Of a DNA stretch of 64,000 bases, positions 34,391 to 46,992 are shown piece after piece. The stretch covers positions 68,586,716 through 68,650,715 of the forward strand of contig NC_081831.1 in assembly GCF_030867095.1 (NCBI RefSeq). The letters are read 5' to 3'. Below the pieces are notes generated by a model, which ran no database searches, had not been told where the DNA came from, and was given only the letters and a program-made list of their open reading frames with translations. Origin of the DNA: Alligator mississippiensis (lineage: Eukaryota; Chordata; Crocodylia; Alligatoridae). How positions within the stretch are numbered: the stretch's first letter is position 1; each line of letters opens with the position of its first letter. Made by a program: the position numbers and the translations under genes.

Positions 34391-35339
34391 GAGGTTGCCT
34401 TAAAAGACAGTTTAAAGGGCACTTTCCACCTCCTAACGAACACACAAAACAGGACTTTCAGTACTACAGACCATCACTCCCTGTGCATATCCTCAATGCG
34501 TTTCCTCCCTTGGTGGAGAGCAGCATTGTAAACTTGTGGACAGCACGATGTTTCCAAAATAGAAATGTCATCAGCATAGAACTGAGCCTTGATTGTGTGG
34601 GCAGGTCAAAGATGGTTGTTAGTCAGGAGGGGGCATTTAAACCCTAGTACAAATCAACTGCAGGGATAGGGGGAGCAATTCTGAAATCCCTGTTTATTTG
34701 GGATATAAATCCTAATTGTCTGCCAAACAAGGGAGCTGTCTTGATGTGAGCAGCATTCGCACACAACACTGCCAGTACCCCTTAACCCTCACTGAAATCT
34801 CCTCTTCCAGCCTAATCTTTGGCCTTTGCATCTTCAAAGGTTTTTACCTGGAGACCTGGATGGAGGCAGAGCCCTGTAACAAAAGGGGGTGATGACAATA
34901 TTAGTGATTTCTTTAAAGCGCTGGCATCAGCTGCTGCAGCTGGGACACTGCCATACATATTAAATGGGATATTAGAGGTTTGCTCAGTTTCCCAATGGGC
35001 TGCGCTTGTTTCTTTGTGTGTTAACAATACCCATGATTACAATGAACTGCGTCCTGTGCAAATCTTCCCCACCTCTGAAATAAACAGCCCTCTCAAATAT
35101 TTAAACTAAAGCAGCTGTTTAACAGTTTGTGGACAGTAACTGGTATTTGCTTATTGGCCTTTTGGACCCTGAGTCACTTTAGGCAATTTTTTCCGCTAAC
35201 AGCTGGTTTTGGAGGTGATGGTGTCTGTAAAATAATGATTGGCATAGAGAAAGTCTGTCTGTGTATTTTAACCCGGTAAGGCCTGCTTAGTTATTTTTTT
35301 ATGCTGTAGGAACAAGAACTTGTTGAAATTAAAGGGCAA

Positions 35340-35600
35340 CAAATATAAAATGGATAGAAGGGAATATATTTTTATCTACTATAAAATTAACTTATGGGAC
35401 CCACTGCCACAAAATATTGTTGATGGAAAGAATTTGTAGAATTTAGTAAAGCATCACACAACTACATATATACAATCACAGGAGGCAGGACACATGTTTA
35501 TAAGGGATAAATCATCATTCTTCATTAATGACATGAGACATATAGTGATTGACAGGGGTTAAAAAGAAGTTTCTTCCAAGAGCAGGTTTTTTCCCCCCCC
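35340..35600 (+). mobile_element. Degraded L3/CR1-like LINE fragment
   Basis: Stretches such as attaacttatgggacccact followed by gccacaaaatattgttgatgg and a later ggataaatcatcattc run in the order of an L3/CR1-like 3' end. Heavily decayed, so the assignment is tentative. Confidence 0.4.
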
Positions 35601-36321
35601 ATTAGTGTTTCTTAGAGTTTTTTCTATAGTGCCTGGTACGAGTCCAATCCAATTAGTCTTATCCAACTTGCAATATCTCTGTTCCTAAGAGCATCTCAAT
35701 ACCATTTAGATCAAAGAACTTCTTTACGTAAAGTTATTAAGGGGTGAAGAAGTAGGAGATTTTTGTAATAGTGTGGCTGGAACGCTTCATTATAGCAAGA
35801 AGTATTAGACTGTGTGCCAATACTGAAACTGCAACTCCGTCCCAGGTCGTGCTCACATCTAGTTAAGTGATGCTTTTCGTACTGGAACAAGAACATTTGT
35901 CAAAATGAAAAGCCATTGATCTGGCCAGAGCTGCATTCTTCCACGGCTACCTCATGGTGTGTTCCAGACCTGCATTCTCCCATTGTTACCGGTAAGGGCT
36001 ATTCATTCAGCACTGTGCTTGGGATGGGAATGACAAACTGGGCCGTGTACAACTCCTGCAGTATACAGGAGGCCAAATACAGTCTGTGACAGGTTGATCT
36101 GAACAAATTACTTTGCTGCCGGATTTCCATTCCAAGATGGGCAAACCTGAACAATCAAATACTTCATAGGAGCAATTCGGGGAGGTGAGAACCTCATGGC
36201 TAGGCTTTGATCCCTAGCAGGAAAGGTACAGCTATAGAGAAGATATTCTCATGGCGGACTGTCGTGGAAAACTAGCCAGCTGCTGCTATTTAAAGTTATT
36301 CTGTATCAAATCAGCTGCTCC

Positions 36322-36425
36322 TTGTCCAAGGTTGTTTTCTGAAAAGCTCAGTCACCTGGGTTTTTTCTTATGAATATTGGACCATATATGCTTCTGCTGT
36401 GGAGCAGTGTTAAGTCAGGTGGGAC
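36322..36425 (+). repeat. Repeat copy representing the empty site of the 40.67-kb insertion
   Basis: ttgttttctgaaaagctcag, tcacctggg, tttcttatgaatattggacc and agtcaggtgggac match 40641-40671 plus 40828-40900 without the 156-bp insert. Either an unclassified interspersed repeat or a local duplication. Confidence 0.75.
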
Positions 36426-36539
36426 TCCATACCAATCACTGTGGGTACTCTGCTGTAAAACTAGGATAAGGGGGAGGAGAATGGTGTTCATTGTGTTTAA
36501 TTCATCAGCTTCTCAGAAAACTATTACTTTTAATAGAAG

Positions 36540-39123
36540 AACAGCTTGAAACCCTCTGGGTCAAGCTCTGGGGGAGGCGCAGTGAGAGAGACCAGACTGT
36601 AGGTGTATACTACAGGCTGCCTAACCAAGGGGAGGAACTTTATCTAGCATTCGCCCATGAACTAACAGAGGCCGCGTGTGCGTGGGACACAGTTGTCATG
36701 GGTGACTTCAACTACCCAGACATCTCCTGGGAGGACTGCTCAGCCAGCTCGGATCAATCACAATCCTTCCTGACTAGCACCTAAGTGGTTTTTTTGACTC
36801 GGGAGGTGCACAGGCCAACTAGAAGCAATGCAGTTCTTGACCTGGTCCTGCCCAAAGGGGATGACCTGTTGACCAACTTAAACATAGAGGTCAGCCTAGG
36901 TGATAGTGACCATGAAATCATCATGTTCATGGTCCGTCGCAAGGCTGAAAAAACAGATACCAAGCTCAAAGTCTTAGACTTCAAAAACGCAAATTTTAAT
37001 AAGCTCAGATCACTAGTAGAGAATGCCCTGAGAGACCAAGGACCACAGGTAAAGGGAGCAGGAGAAGAATGGTCATTCCTTAAGGATACAATCCTTAAGG
37101 CTCAGAGAAAATCCATACCCTTATGGAGAAAAAGTAGCAGAAGGGTCAAAACCCCCTCTTGGCTAAACAGGGAAGTTGCAGCCCTCCTACAGAAAAAGAA
37201 AGATGGTACAAACAATGGAAGCTTGGCACATCCTCTAAGGAAGACTACTTGACCATGGCCCACACTTGTAAAAACCAAATTAGGCAAGCTAAGGCAGAAA
37301 CTGAACTAAAACTAGCTACAAGAATCAAGGCCAACAAGAAGTCCTTCTTTAGCTACATAGGGAATAAAAGGAAAACTAATGGGACTGTAGGGCTGTTGTT
37401 CAATGCCTCAGGATACCTGGTCACAACCACTTAGGAAAAAACGGAACTCCTAAATGACTACTTTGCCTTGGTCTTTCACAAGACCAAGGAGAATAACATG
37501 CCAGGTAGGGCACAGAACGAGCAGGACGGGTTTGACACCATTCCCACCATTGCCATAGAACTGGTGTATCAATTAAAGAAATCAGTTGTATATAAATCAG
37601 CAGGACCAGATGAACTCCACCCAAGAGTGCTGCAAGAGTTGGCCAAAGTAATTGCAGAGCCCCTGGCAAAGGTCTTTCAAAAATCATGGGCCTCTGGAGA
37701 AATCCAAAAGGACTGGAAGAGGGCCAGTGTTGTGCCCATCTTCAAGAACGGGAAGCGCGAAGACCCGGGAAACCACAGGCCAATCAGCTTAACTTCTATT
37801 CCAGGGAAAATCCTAGAAACATTCATCAAAGAGGCTGTGTGTGTCAAACTTGCAGAAGGCATGATACTGAATGACATCCAGCATGGCTTTGTTGTGGGCA
37901 GGCCTTTTCTGACCAACTTCATTTCTTTCTGTGATCAGGTGACTCGTCACCTGGACGAGAGAAAAGCAGTTGACATCATATACCTTGACTTCCAGAAAGC
38001 CTTTGACCTGGTATCCCACGAGGTACTGATCAGAAAACTGGAAGATATTGGGTTCAACTGTGGGACCGTCAAGTGGGTGCGAAACTGGTTGCGGGGTAGG
38101 ACACAGAGAGTCCAAATAAATAGATGGGTGTTGTCCTGGCGAGATGTGGGCAGCGGCGTACCCTAGGGGTCAGTACTCTGCCCAGTGCTGTTCAATATCT
38201 TCATCAACGACCTGGATGAGGGGGGTGAAAAGCCCACTGGCCAAATTTATGGACGACACCAAGATATGGGGTTGTGTGGACACACCCGCAGATAGGCTGC
38301 ATATACAAGCAGACCTAGGCAGGCTGGCATGTTGGGCAGAACGTAACCAGATGAGGTTCAGTGTAAAGAAATGCAAAGTGCTGCATCTGGGAAGGAAGAA
38401 ACCCCAGCACATCTACAGGCTGGGCATCGCTAACTTAACCAGCACTGCAAGTGAAAGGGATCGGGGGGTAACAACAGACCCCAGCATGAATATGAGTCGG
38501 CAATGTGATGCAGTAGCCTCTAGGGCCGATAAAACTCTGGCATTCATTAATTGATGCATCTCCAGTAAATCCAAAGAAGTGATTCTCCCGCTTTACTCAA
38601 CATTGGTGTGGCCACAGCTGGAGTTTTGCATAGAGTTCTGGGTGCCTTATTTCAACAAGGATGTGCTAAAGCTGGAGAAGGTCCAGAGAAGGGCCACCCG
38701 CGTGATCAAGGACTTGCATGGCAAGCCATACGAGGAGAGGCTGAGGGATCTCGGACTCTTTAGCCTAAAGAAAAGAAGGCTGAGAGGGGACCTGATTGCG
38801 GCTTACTGCTATATCAGAGGCGTACATCAGGGGCTCGGTGAACAACTGTTCACTAGGGCACCCTGGGGGAAAACTAGAAACAATGGCCACAAACTCCTGG
38901 AAGATAGTTTCAGGCTGAACATTAGGAAAAACTTCTTTACAACCAGGGTGTCCAGACTATGGGACAAGCTCCCCCCAGAGGTGGTCCACTCATCTACCCT
39001 AGAGGTCTTCAAGAGAGGACTGGACAGTCACCTGGCTGGGGTCGTCTGACCCCAGATGTCTTTCCTGCTCATGCAGGGGGTGGACCCAATGATCCTTGGG
39101 GTCCCTTCCAGCCCTATGATTCA
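36540..39123 (+). mobile_element. CR1-type LINE, 5'-truncated, dead reverse-transcriptase ORF
   Basis: CR1 elements are non-LTR retrotransposons abundant in reptiles and birds. The remnant starts inside the endonuclease (VVMGDFNYPDISWEDC near 36695-36740). It then covers the reverse transcriptase with PISLTSIPGKILE (about 37785), motif A LDFQKAFD (about 37985) and motif C FMDDTK (about 38247, usually FADD). The C-terminal domain has KVQRRATRVIKDLHGKPYEE near 38680-38735. The 3' end is near the ctatgattc-type tail at 39113-39123. The frame is broken by stops at 36781, 37432, 38164 and 38553 and by frameshifts near 37195 and 38225. It cannot make an active protein. Confidence 0.93.
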
Positions 39124-40640
39124 TCCTCCATCCCCTAATCTAGAACCACTCTTTATTCACAAAGGATAAGATAGTTCCATAGCCGGAGGGTGGATGACTG
39201 CTCTAAGAACAGCCAAACCCGGCATCTGACGTTCAATACACTGATAGCACTTCCTATCACTTGCTAATTTGACTTTTTTTTAAATGACCCTGGTGTGTAT
39301 AGCTTTGACCTTTGCTGGCTTTGTAGCTGTGCCATCTCAGTTCTGTGCCAGAAGTGTCCTGGGATTAGTGATGGTCTAAGCACCAGTGTAGAGAGAGCTG
39401 GGACATTTTTACCACCTGTTTATCCATGCAGGATAGAGCAGGTGTAGTTGCTCTCTTGCTACATTCTGCCGCAATACATGGACTGAGGTTTCTAGTCCTT
39501 GCACTCTGAGTTGCACTGTTCCTCTTCAGCGGCTTCAGCCTAAGCATGTTTAAGTAGGTAAGTGCCACAAAGCATATACTTTTTTAGCAGTAATTCTCAC
39601 TTCTTTCTTGTTTTATCTTTTCTCCATGTAAAATTAGATGATGAAAAAGGCACATTATGGGATATGGGTGTACATGAAAATGTGACAAAATGGCCTTTGC
39701 ATTTTAACATTGTTGGTCTTAGCTCCAGATCACATCATAGCTTTTTTTTTCCTCCCCATATACAATTTGTTCTTCATTTCCAGAAGCAGCCACCACATTG
39801 TTTATCCCTTGGATTGCAGGTAGGGATGCTCTGGCTGAAATTCTTCCTCCTCATGCGGCTCAAGATCCAACTCATGTTTAAAAACACTCTAAAAACATCT
39901 GCTGCATTGGTATAACTACCACATTTCCTTCCCCTACCAGTAGTGTCCTTGTTCCCTCACACAATCGTGCCAGTTTGGATACAACAGCTTTCTTCTTTGC
40001 AGTCATGCCACCCATAGTGCCTTCTGTCTCCTCTCCTCGTGCTGTCTTCCTTTCAGTTTTCAGTCTTCTCGGAGGTTCTCCGTACTCAGCGCTCCCACTC
40101 ATCCTCTCTGCTGGTTTCGTTCCTTCTCCATCTGCTGCTGTTTGGGTCTGTTCTTTCCAGTTCATTTTAATACACCGCTTTTCATACAAAAGGTATAGAA
40201 AACCAAACAACAACAACAACAGTCTGAAAAAATAAGATGGGCAACAAAGTTGTCGGGGACTGGAGCTTGGACTCCTCTCCTGACTCCTAGCCAATGGCCT
40301 GTTTATAAGCATATCATCCCTACAGACTTCTTCATCATCATTTAAACACATTATTCCTACAAAGCCCTTTTGGGGAGCATGATTCTGTGACAGGAGCGAA
40401 GGGAGGACGGTCTGTGTGGGTTAGGGAAGAGCTCAAGAGTCAACCTTGCTAGTGTCTCAAGTCTCAAAATTTCCTGCTGTCCTGGCTGCCTTTGGTTAGT
40501 CTGTGATTGTTCCCATGTTTTAAAAGCTCAGGACTGTCTCTGGTGAGAACTTTTCCAAGGCAGCCCAGCACAGCCTGGAGTAGCCTGCTTGATGGCTTCA
40601 CCTGGGACTCCTGTGAAGGCATCAGTAGGCTTCTTGTCAA
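39124..40640. other. Intergenic, no feature recognised
   Basis: Only short random-looking frames. A caacaacaacaac stretch lies near 40208. No splice-compatible coding block was found. Confidence 0.5.
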
Positions 40641-40900
40641 AGGCTGTTTTCTGAAAAGCTCAGTTACTTGGACAGACAAGGTTCCTTGGGTGAATTTGAT
40701 ATCTTTTATTAGACCAACCCAAATGGTTGGAGAATGGTTATTAAGCAAGATTTTGGGTTCAAAAACCGTTCGTCAGGCTAAGGAAGCTTCAGCAGTTGGT
40801 GTGTGCTCTTCCTGGATGGAATGAAAACAGTTACTTGGGGTTTTTCTTATGAATATTGGACCTCATGCTCCTGCGTTGGAGTGGCGTTAGGTCAAGTGGG
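40641..40900 (+). repeat. Second copy of the 36.3-kb repeat, interrupted by a retroposed insert
   Basis: gctgttttctgaaaagctca precedes the insert. tttttcttatgaatattgga, cc and gtcaagtgggacac follow it. The split falls exactly at the duplicated cagttacttgg. Confidence 0.75.
40672..40827 (-). mobile_element. Short retroposed repeat (SINE-like) with 11-bp target duplication
   Basis: The 156-bp insert is flanked by perfect direct repeats cagttacttgg (40661-40671 and 40828-40838). Related DNA at 36322-36425 lacks the insert and so represents the empty site. On the minus strand it contains ggtctaataaaagatatc and ends aaggaaccttgtctgt. The same core and 3' end occur at 53082-53134. Variable-length target duplications and a fixed 3' end point to LINE-driven retroposition. 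Confidence 0.75.
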
Positions 40901-43900
40901 ACACATGATTCATGTGAAATCTTTGAACAGAGAGGGTCAAGTTCTCTGCCAGTGTAATTTTGCTAAAGTCAGCCACAAAATTCAGCTCAGGATCTTTAAA
41001 AATAATCACAGGTAGAGCTGTTAAGAATTTTTTTCTCTGTCAACCAGCGTGGAACCTGGACAGGTTCTCTGTGAAACTCCCGTCTCTAGACCGGAAACCC
41101 TGCATGGAAGTTGATGGGAGTTTTATCATTAACTTCAGTGGGCTCTGATGGGCCCTCACTTGGAGCGAATACCCAGTTGAATACCTTTTTATGTCAACGC
41201 AAGGCTTCCTATTGACATTCATGGGCATCATCCAGCCCCTATTGGAGAGTGACCTTTATATTGGTTTTCAAGTTATATTGATATAAAGATGGCTCCTTCT
41301 AAGGGAATGACTCATCAGAAAGAGATTGGGTTTTATTTCTTTTCTTCTGGTAAAAGCTGGTTGACTGTACCACGTACCTTAGCAATTCTATGACTCTGTG
41401 AGTCATGGTTTATGATTCTCCTTTGAAGAGTGTCACTGATATGAGTACTTTTGTTCTGAAGCATGATGCTATTAGATTTTGATCCTGGCCTACGCTGTCT
41501 TAATCAGTGGTGGTGCAAGCACGGAGAAGTGCTTGCATGTTGTCGACTGGAAGGAGGTATGCTAAAGAGAGGGATGACTGGAGCGGTGGGAGAGAGTGTC
41601 TTCAGGGTGGCTTCACTGCCTCATTTCTAGGTTTGATATGCGTGGACTGGGAGTGGGAATGGCTGGGTGGGACATGCTTCTTGGCAGCACTTTCAAGAGT
41701 ACCATCAAAGTGGTATAGACATATCCTCTGCTACTTTGTGCCAGCATGTGGGCTAGGACTGGTGGTCTCTCCAGTGTGCTGCAATGTTTCTCTTACAATG
41801 AACAGACAAATAGGGCCAATACTATCTACTACTGGTTTTGTTGTGTGTAAGATGGATAAAGATTATTTGGTTAGACTGAGATGTTTCCATTTCTCGGATT
41901 AGTATAGGAAAGAATGTGTGTTTAGTTCTGTGTCCCGTTTTGGTCCCTCAGTGATGTGGTCCAGATTGGAATGACCCTTTGTTGATCCAACTCATAGTGT
42001 GAGTATTTAGCCAGCATTAGCATTGGCTGCTGTTGAAATGGGATGTTTCTGCCAGCTTTGCAGATTAAGGTTTCTAATTTGGTTGTATTTCTCTTTTATA
42101 TGCATAGCATCACCCAGTAAATGGAAACTACTTAGCCTGTGTTGTTAGTCTATGCACATACCAGTGTCAATGAAGAAGACGTGCAGGATTCAGAAACAGG
42201 ATGTGCACTGGGAGGTTAGATCTGAGCCTGGTGTGCCCTGCAGATAATGTAAGGTCAATCAGTGTTAAGTGGTTAACAGTGAGAGTCTTATTCTGGCATC
42301 ATTCATCTGTATGGTTCATTTTTGGCTTACTTAAGAAGTCCATGGGCACAATTATGCCTTGAGCAAGAGTTGAGTTAAATCTGCTGGAGGTAAAAAGAAA
42401 AGTGCAGGGCACATAAGAAGGCAGGTCCCTCAGTTATCAGCTCTCCAAGAGGAACTGTGGTTTCGTGCATCACTGTGCTATCAAGTATTTCATTTTCACA
42501 AGATAAATCACTTTGAGGAAGATTTATATGTAAAAAAAAAATGCCTCCCCTGTAAAGAAAAAGTAAAATGGCTTGGCAGGAGGGGATAAACTAATTTAAA
42601 GCACAGCCTTGTGACACTTTCTCATGCATAGTCCTTACTCCTGCAAGATGTTCTGTTTGTCATCAGTCGGGCTGTTTATCTTAGGAAGGGTTACTGCATT
42701 GTATATGTACAGTTGTTCTTTACAGGTGTGGCTATTTGCAGTACAACTCTTGTTCAAACCATTGAATAACCTGGTAATTTGAATTTAGAATGGATCATCC
42801 AAGTTTGGACTATATGAGATCCAAGTGTACCTTGGCATGGCATTCTGGGTTACAGATAGATTTCCTTTTGAGCCGCAGTTACTTATTAGCCCTCTAGATA
42901 TGAAAACGCTTCGGAGAAGCTTGGCATTTTCTTTGGCTCTCAATTTTTTACCTTGTGCTTTTTGCTGAGGCTTGGGATATACCCCAGACATCCTTTTTGG
43001 CACCAAAACATCCCAAAACGTCCTCTTGGCACCACTTACTATAGGAAAACAGGAGGTCTCCTTTGGGAAGCTTCAGCAATTACTGATTTGGGATCAGATC
43101 CTCTGGTCTACATGGGCCCAAATCCAGAGCTGTGCCTGTTTATATCAGCCGACAGTTAATTCCCTTAAACTGAAAGCAGTCCCTTTTCTTTTCACTGGCT
43201 GCACTGGTGTCCAGAATAACAACTGCCTAAAACTTTTGTGTTCTCTCTCAGCAGTCCTGTTTCTTGTGGGCATTCATGATCAGAACTATGGCCTTGGATC
43301 ATAGCAAGACAATTTTACTCCTTTCTTTTACTTCATATAGCATTTCTGAGGCAGGGTGGAGGTGGGAGCACGAGCTGGGCTGTAGTCCAGTCCAACCATC
43401 ATCAGAACTTTAACCAAACCTAAAGGGCTGTAGGGCAAGTAAGGCTGCACCGTGGGGAGGAGGGGAGATCTGCAGGATTGGATCTGCAGGACCTTTGCAG
43501 ATGACAGCAATCCAGGGTAATTCTGCTTGCCTAAATTTTCAGGCAGGGCTTGCAGCTGGTGGGAAGAGGCTTTTTACTTTTACACAGCAACTGAAAGTCC
43601 ATGGGGAAGCTAGAAACACAGAATCCCATTCTGCCTTTCTAACAGAGTTTGTGTCCTTTTTCATTGGGCATGTTCTAATTTGGGTAGGCCTGGGGCAGTC
43701 CTACAGTAACATTGGATTATCTGTGCATTTTCGGTGGATTTGAGCAAGGGACTCTGTCATTAGAACAGCAGCTTCTCATGGGTCCAAGTATGAAGAGGTC
43801 AAAAGGGAAATGGAAACTATTGTGATGAAAGATGCAGCTGCCAGGGACAGACGGCAGTTATGGTGGAGGCTGGCACTAAATGTATCAGAGGGCCTTTCTC

Positions 43901-45974
43901 TACTCTGGTTACACTCTCCTTAACCTGTGGGGTTTCCATGGATCTGCAGGCAGGATGCTCTAACTTGATCTTTCTCTCCTTCCTCTTCACCAAGGGCCAT
44001 TAGTTGTCTTTTCTGTGATAGGGTTCTCTCTGGAGGAGACTATCATAGTAACTGTATGTAAAAGATCTGCTTGGATACCCAGAACTAAATCCTTTTTCCT
44101 TTTATGTGCCTAAGTGGCACATGTTCAGTCTCATAACTGCAGATTTTGGCTCGGTTCAGCTCTGGGTGCACAAGTCTGCACCCACCCACTGAACGTGCTC
44201 AGGGCGGTTCATGGTAAGAAAAAGAACTTGCAAGACTCAGTCCCCTGGGCCCTTTCATCATCCCAGGATTTTAAAAGCCTTCCCCATGTTTTTCCTTAGT
44301 GAAGAAGTGTGTGTGGGCAGCCCAGGGACTGAACCAGTGCTTCATGCCCCTCCTGTGACCTTGGTATAGATGTGGGTGTGGTGATCTGTGGGAGCTGTTT
44401 GTGTTTTATCTGCTTTAAAGCTATCTGCTTTATAGCACCAGGACATATTCCACCCACCAATAGCTCAGCACCTCTCAAGACACCCTACGTGGTCCACTCT
44501 TTCAAAATCCTTTAACTTTTCTTTATTTAGTGGCACAAAGAATAGTCAGCACAGACGCCAATCAGTCATCACATCATCTCTGCCCCTATAGTCAGTCAAC
44601 CAGGATTTAACCGGCCGCACCATTATTGGGCACTTCTCAACCATTTTCAAACTGGACAGGGTCACTGTGCCTCACACCTATACCAGCGGGGCCTTCGCAA
44701 TGACAACATAATGCCCTTGTAGACAAATTTGAACCATGTCCCATGTTGTTGGCTCGTGTCCAGTTTTATGCTACCTGGTGGCCTTCAAGCTCTTCACACT
44801 GGTGATGATTTCACCTTAAGATGGCTGAAACAATATGCCGAAACCACATATGCTAAATAAATAAATATAGCTATGAATACTTATTCTGTACCTGTCACCG
44901 TGTTGGCTGAGCTATTCATAAACTAGCCTTTGAATGGAGAGAGGATTACTCTCAGCATAACAAAGAAAACCAGTGTGGTATTCACTTAAGGGCAAGAACA
45001 GATGAAAGCTGTGACTTCTTTTAAGAAAGGTTGCAGAGACTGCCATGTACTACACAGTGCTCTGGCCCTGCCCAATAACCCCCTGCATATGTCCGTTGGT
45101 TTTTATCCCTGTTTACTGCTATGCCACCGGGTCCTAATAAACAGTCTATTTTATCTCTCTTGCTTTTGTCTCAACATACTGTGATGACTAACTGCAGGGT
45201 TTTCCTGTTTCAATCCTGAGACCAAGCACTGAGGTGTGGTAAGGTGCAGAGCAAACATCGAGAAACGCGTAGGCTAAAGGTGACGCTTTTATTCAGATCC
45301 CAGTGTATACAGCAGGCAGGCGTGCAAATAATGGTGAACTCCATTGACTTCATCAGAGCTGGATCAGTGGGTCGGAAGCGCTGAAGACAGCTCTCCAAAC
45401 AGCAGGTGGAGAGTTCTCATGCAACAAAAACACTTTCCCACAGCAAATGCTTCAAGTAGTTTGATGTTTAACACGATTTCACAAAGAAGGGAGTTGGCGG
45501 TTTGGTGCCTTTGTTGTTCTGAGCTTTTGCTTTCTTCTTTCCTTACACGCAGTAATGAAACCATTGCGGTAAAATGCAATTGCTAGAGAGTAAACGGGAC
45601 ATTTTGAAAATAAGTTTTGGGGCAGTTTTTTTCTTCCTTTTTGGTACTTTGTAACTTAGGAGGTTGATGAGTATATAGGAACCATTTCTGGGGAGATTGC
45701 CTGAAGTACTTTTGGCACAAACTGCAGGTTTTGTTAAGAATAAATAAGTAAAAGTTCTGGCAAGGCAGATATTAATAGAAATATTGCCAGAGACATTAGT
45801 TTAAATCCAGGCATGTCCCAGAAATGTCTGTAAACCCATCATTGAAGCATTATGATTGTGCCTGACAGCCAGAAGGGAAAACAGCCTGGAAACCAAACTG
45901 AAATTGCAGGGTAAAGTTTCATTCCAAGCTGAATGCAAATTTATACAGTAGATGGAATAAAAAGTGGTATTTTC
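40901..45974. other. Intergenic, mostly unrecognised
   Basis: Besides the repeat at 41570-41740, short phrases aagatggctgaaacaatatg (about 44820) and gagaaacgcgtaggctaaag (about 45260) recall 3' ends of Penelope-like or similar retroelements. They are too short to call. Confidence 0.35.
41570..41740 (+). repeat. Unclassified repeat, related to 53565-53730
   Basis: cagggtggcttcactgcctc, atttctaggtttgatatgcg and tggactgggagtgg align with the second copy. Both end in aagtggtatagacatatcc / aagcagtgcagacatccct. Moderately diverged. Confidence 0.5.
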
Positions 45975-46984
45975 TAGGGATGCACTGACAGATTTTTTAG
46001 GCTGATACCGATGGCCAATTTTTAACGAGCCATATTGGCTGATACTGATATGATAGCTGATATGCAGCCCAGCAGTGTGGAGACCAGCATCAGGCTGGTA
46101 AGTCTGTTGGGGGGGAATGGGTGGGGGGAGAGAAGGGGCATGGGGGGCAGATTGAAGCCCCCATGGTGATGGAGGGAGTGGGACTGGGGCAAGGGCAGGC
46201 TGCCCAGCTGGGGTGGGGCACAGGACGGAGCCATGAGCAGCTCATCTGGGGGGTGAGGGGAGGGGGATGGCGGTTCCTGCCACTGTGAGCACCCCAGGAG
46301 GGCATGAGGGGTGTGTGCTTCTGGATCTCCATGAGGGGCAAGGGTGGGCTGCTGCTGCGGGCTGGGGCTAGGGTGGCACTGGGCTCTTCCCAGCGAGGGG
46401 CTGGACCAGGCTGCGCCCCAGAATTTGCTGTAGCCCCTCCCCCCCTTAACCACCCTCCCAGTGCCACCGTTGCCCACCCCAAGTGCAGCTTGGCCCAGTC
46501 CCACTGCCAGAATGAGCTTGGCACCACCTCAGCCCACAGCAGCAGCCCTCTCTGCCCCGTGTACAGATCCACCCCCACCATGTCCTGGGCTGTGTGCAGT
46601 GGCAGGAGTCGCCACCCCCTCCCTGCGCCCGCCGGATGAGCCACTCATGGCTCCGTCCTGTGCCCTGCCCCAGTTGGGCAGTGCCTGCCCCAGTTGGGCA
46701 GTGCCTGCCCCAAACCCAGGGGCCTCAATCTGCCCCCCCATGCCCTTTCCTTCCCCCCTCTCCCCTTCCTCCTCCCACTCCTTCCCCACAAGAGACTTAT
46801 CAGCCCAACTCTGGTCTCTGTGCTGCCAGGCGGTGCTCCTGGCTGTGTGCATGCTGCAGCTACGCACATGCACGCAGCATTTATTGACCACATTATTGGC
46901 CACACAAGCCCAAAAAAGCCAATTCTCAATTTTCCTTATATCAGTGCTGATCTGATATGAGACCAATGTATCGGTGCATCTCTA
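45975..46984. mobile_element. Non-autonomous hAT-type element, 1010 bp
   Basis: The left end TAGGGATGCACTGACA and the complement of the right end (TAGAGATGCACCGATA) are inverted repeats. Flanks are gtattttc (45967-45974) and gtatttta (46985-46992), 7 of 8. The interior has the GC-rich module (ctggtaagtctgttg ... agagacttatcag). No transposase is encoded. Confidence 0.9.
46664..46713 (+). repeat. 20-bp tandem repeat, about 2.5 units
   Basis: The unit cctgccccagttgggcagtg is repeated inside the 45975-46984 element. Confidence 0.9.
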
Positions 46985-46992
46985 GTATTTTA

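Noticed and set aside
46022-46966. Frames of up to 184 codons at 46.0-47.0 kb
   Set aside because: Inside the 45975-46984 hAT element; Pro-rich on both strands and no known domain.
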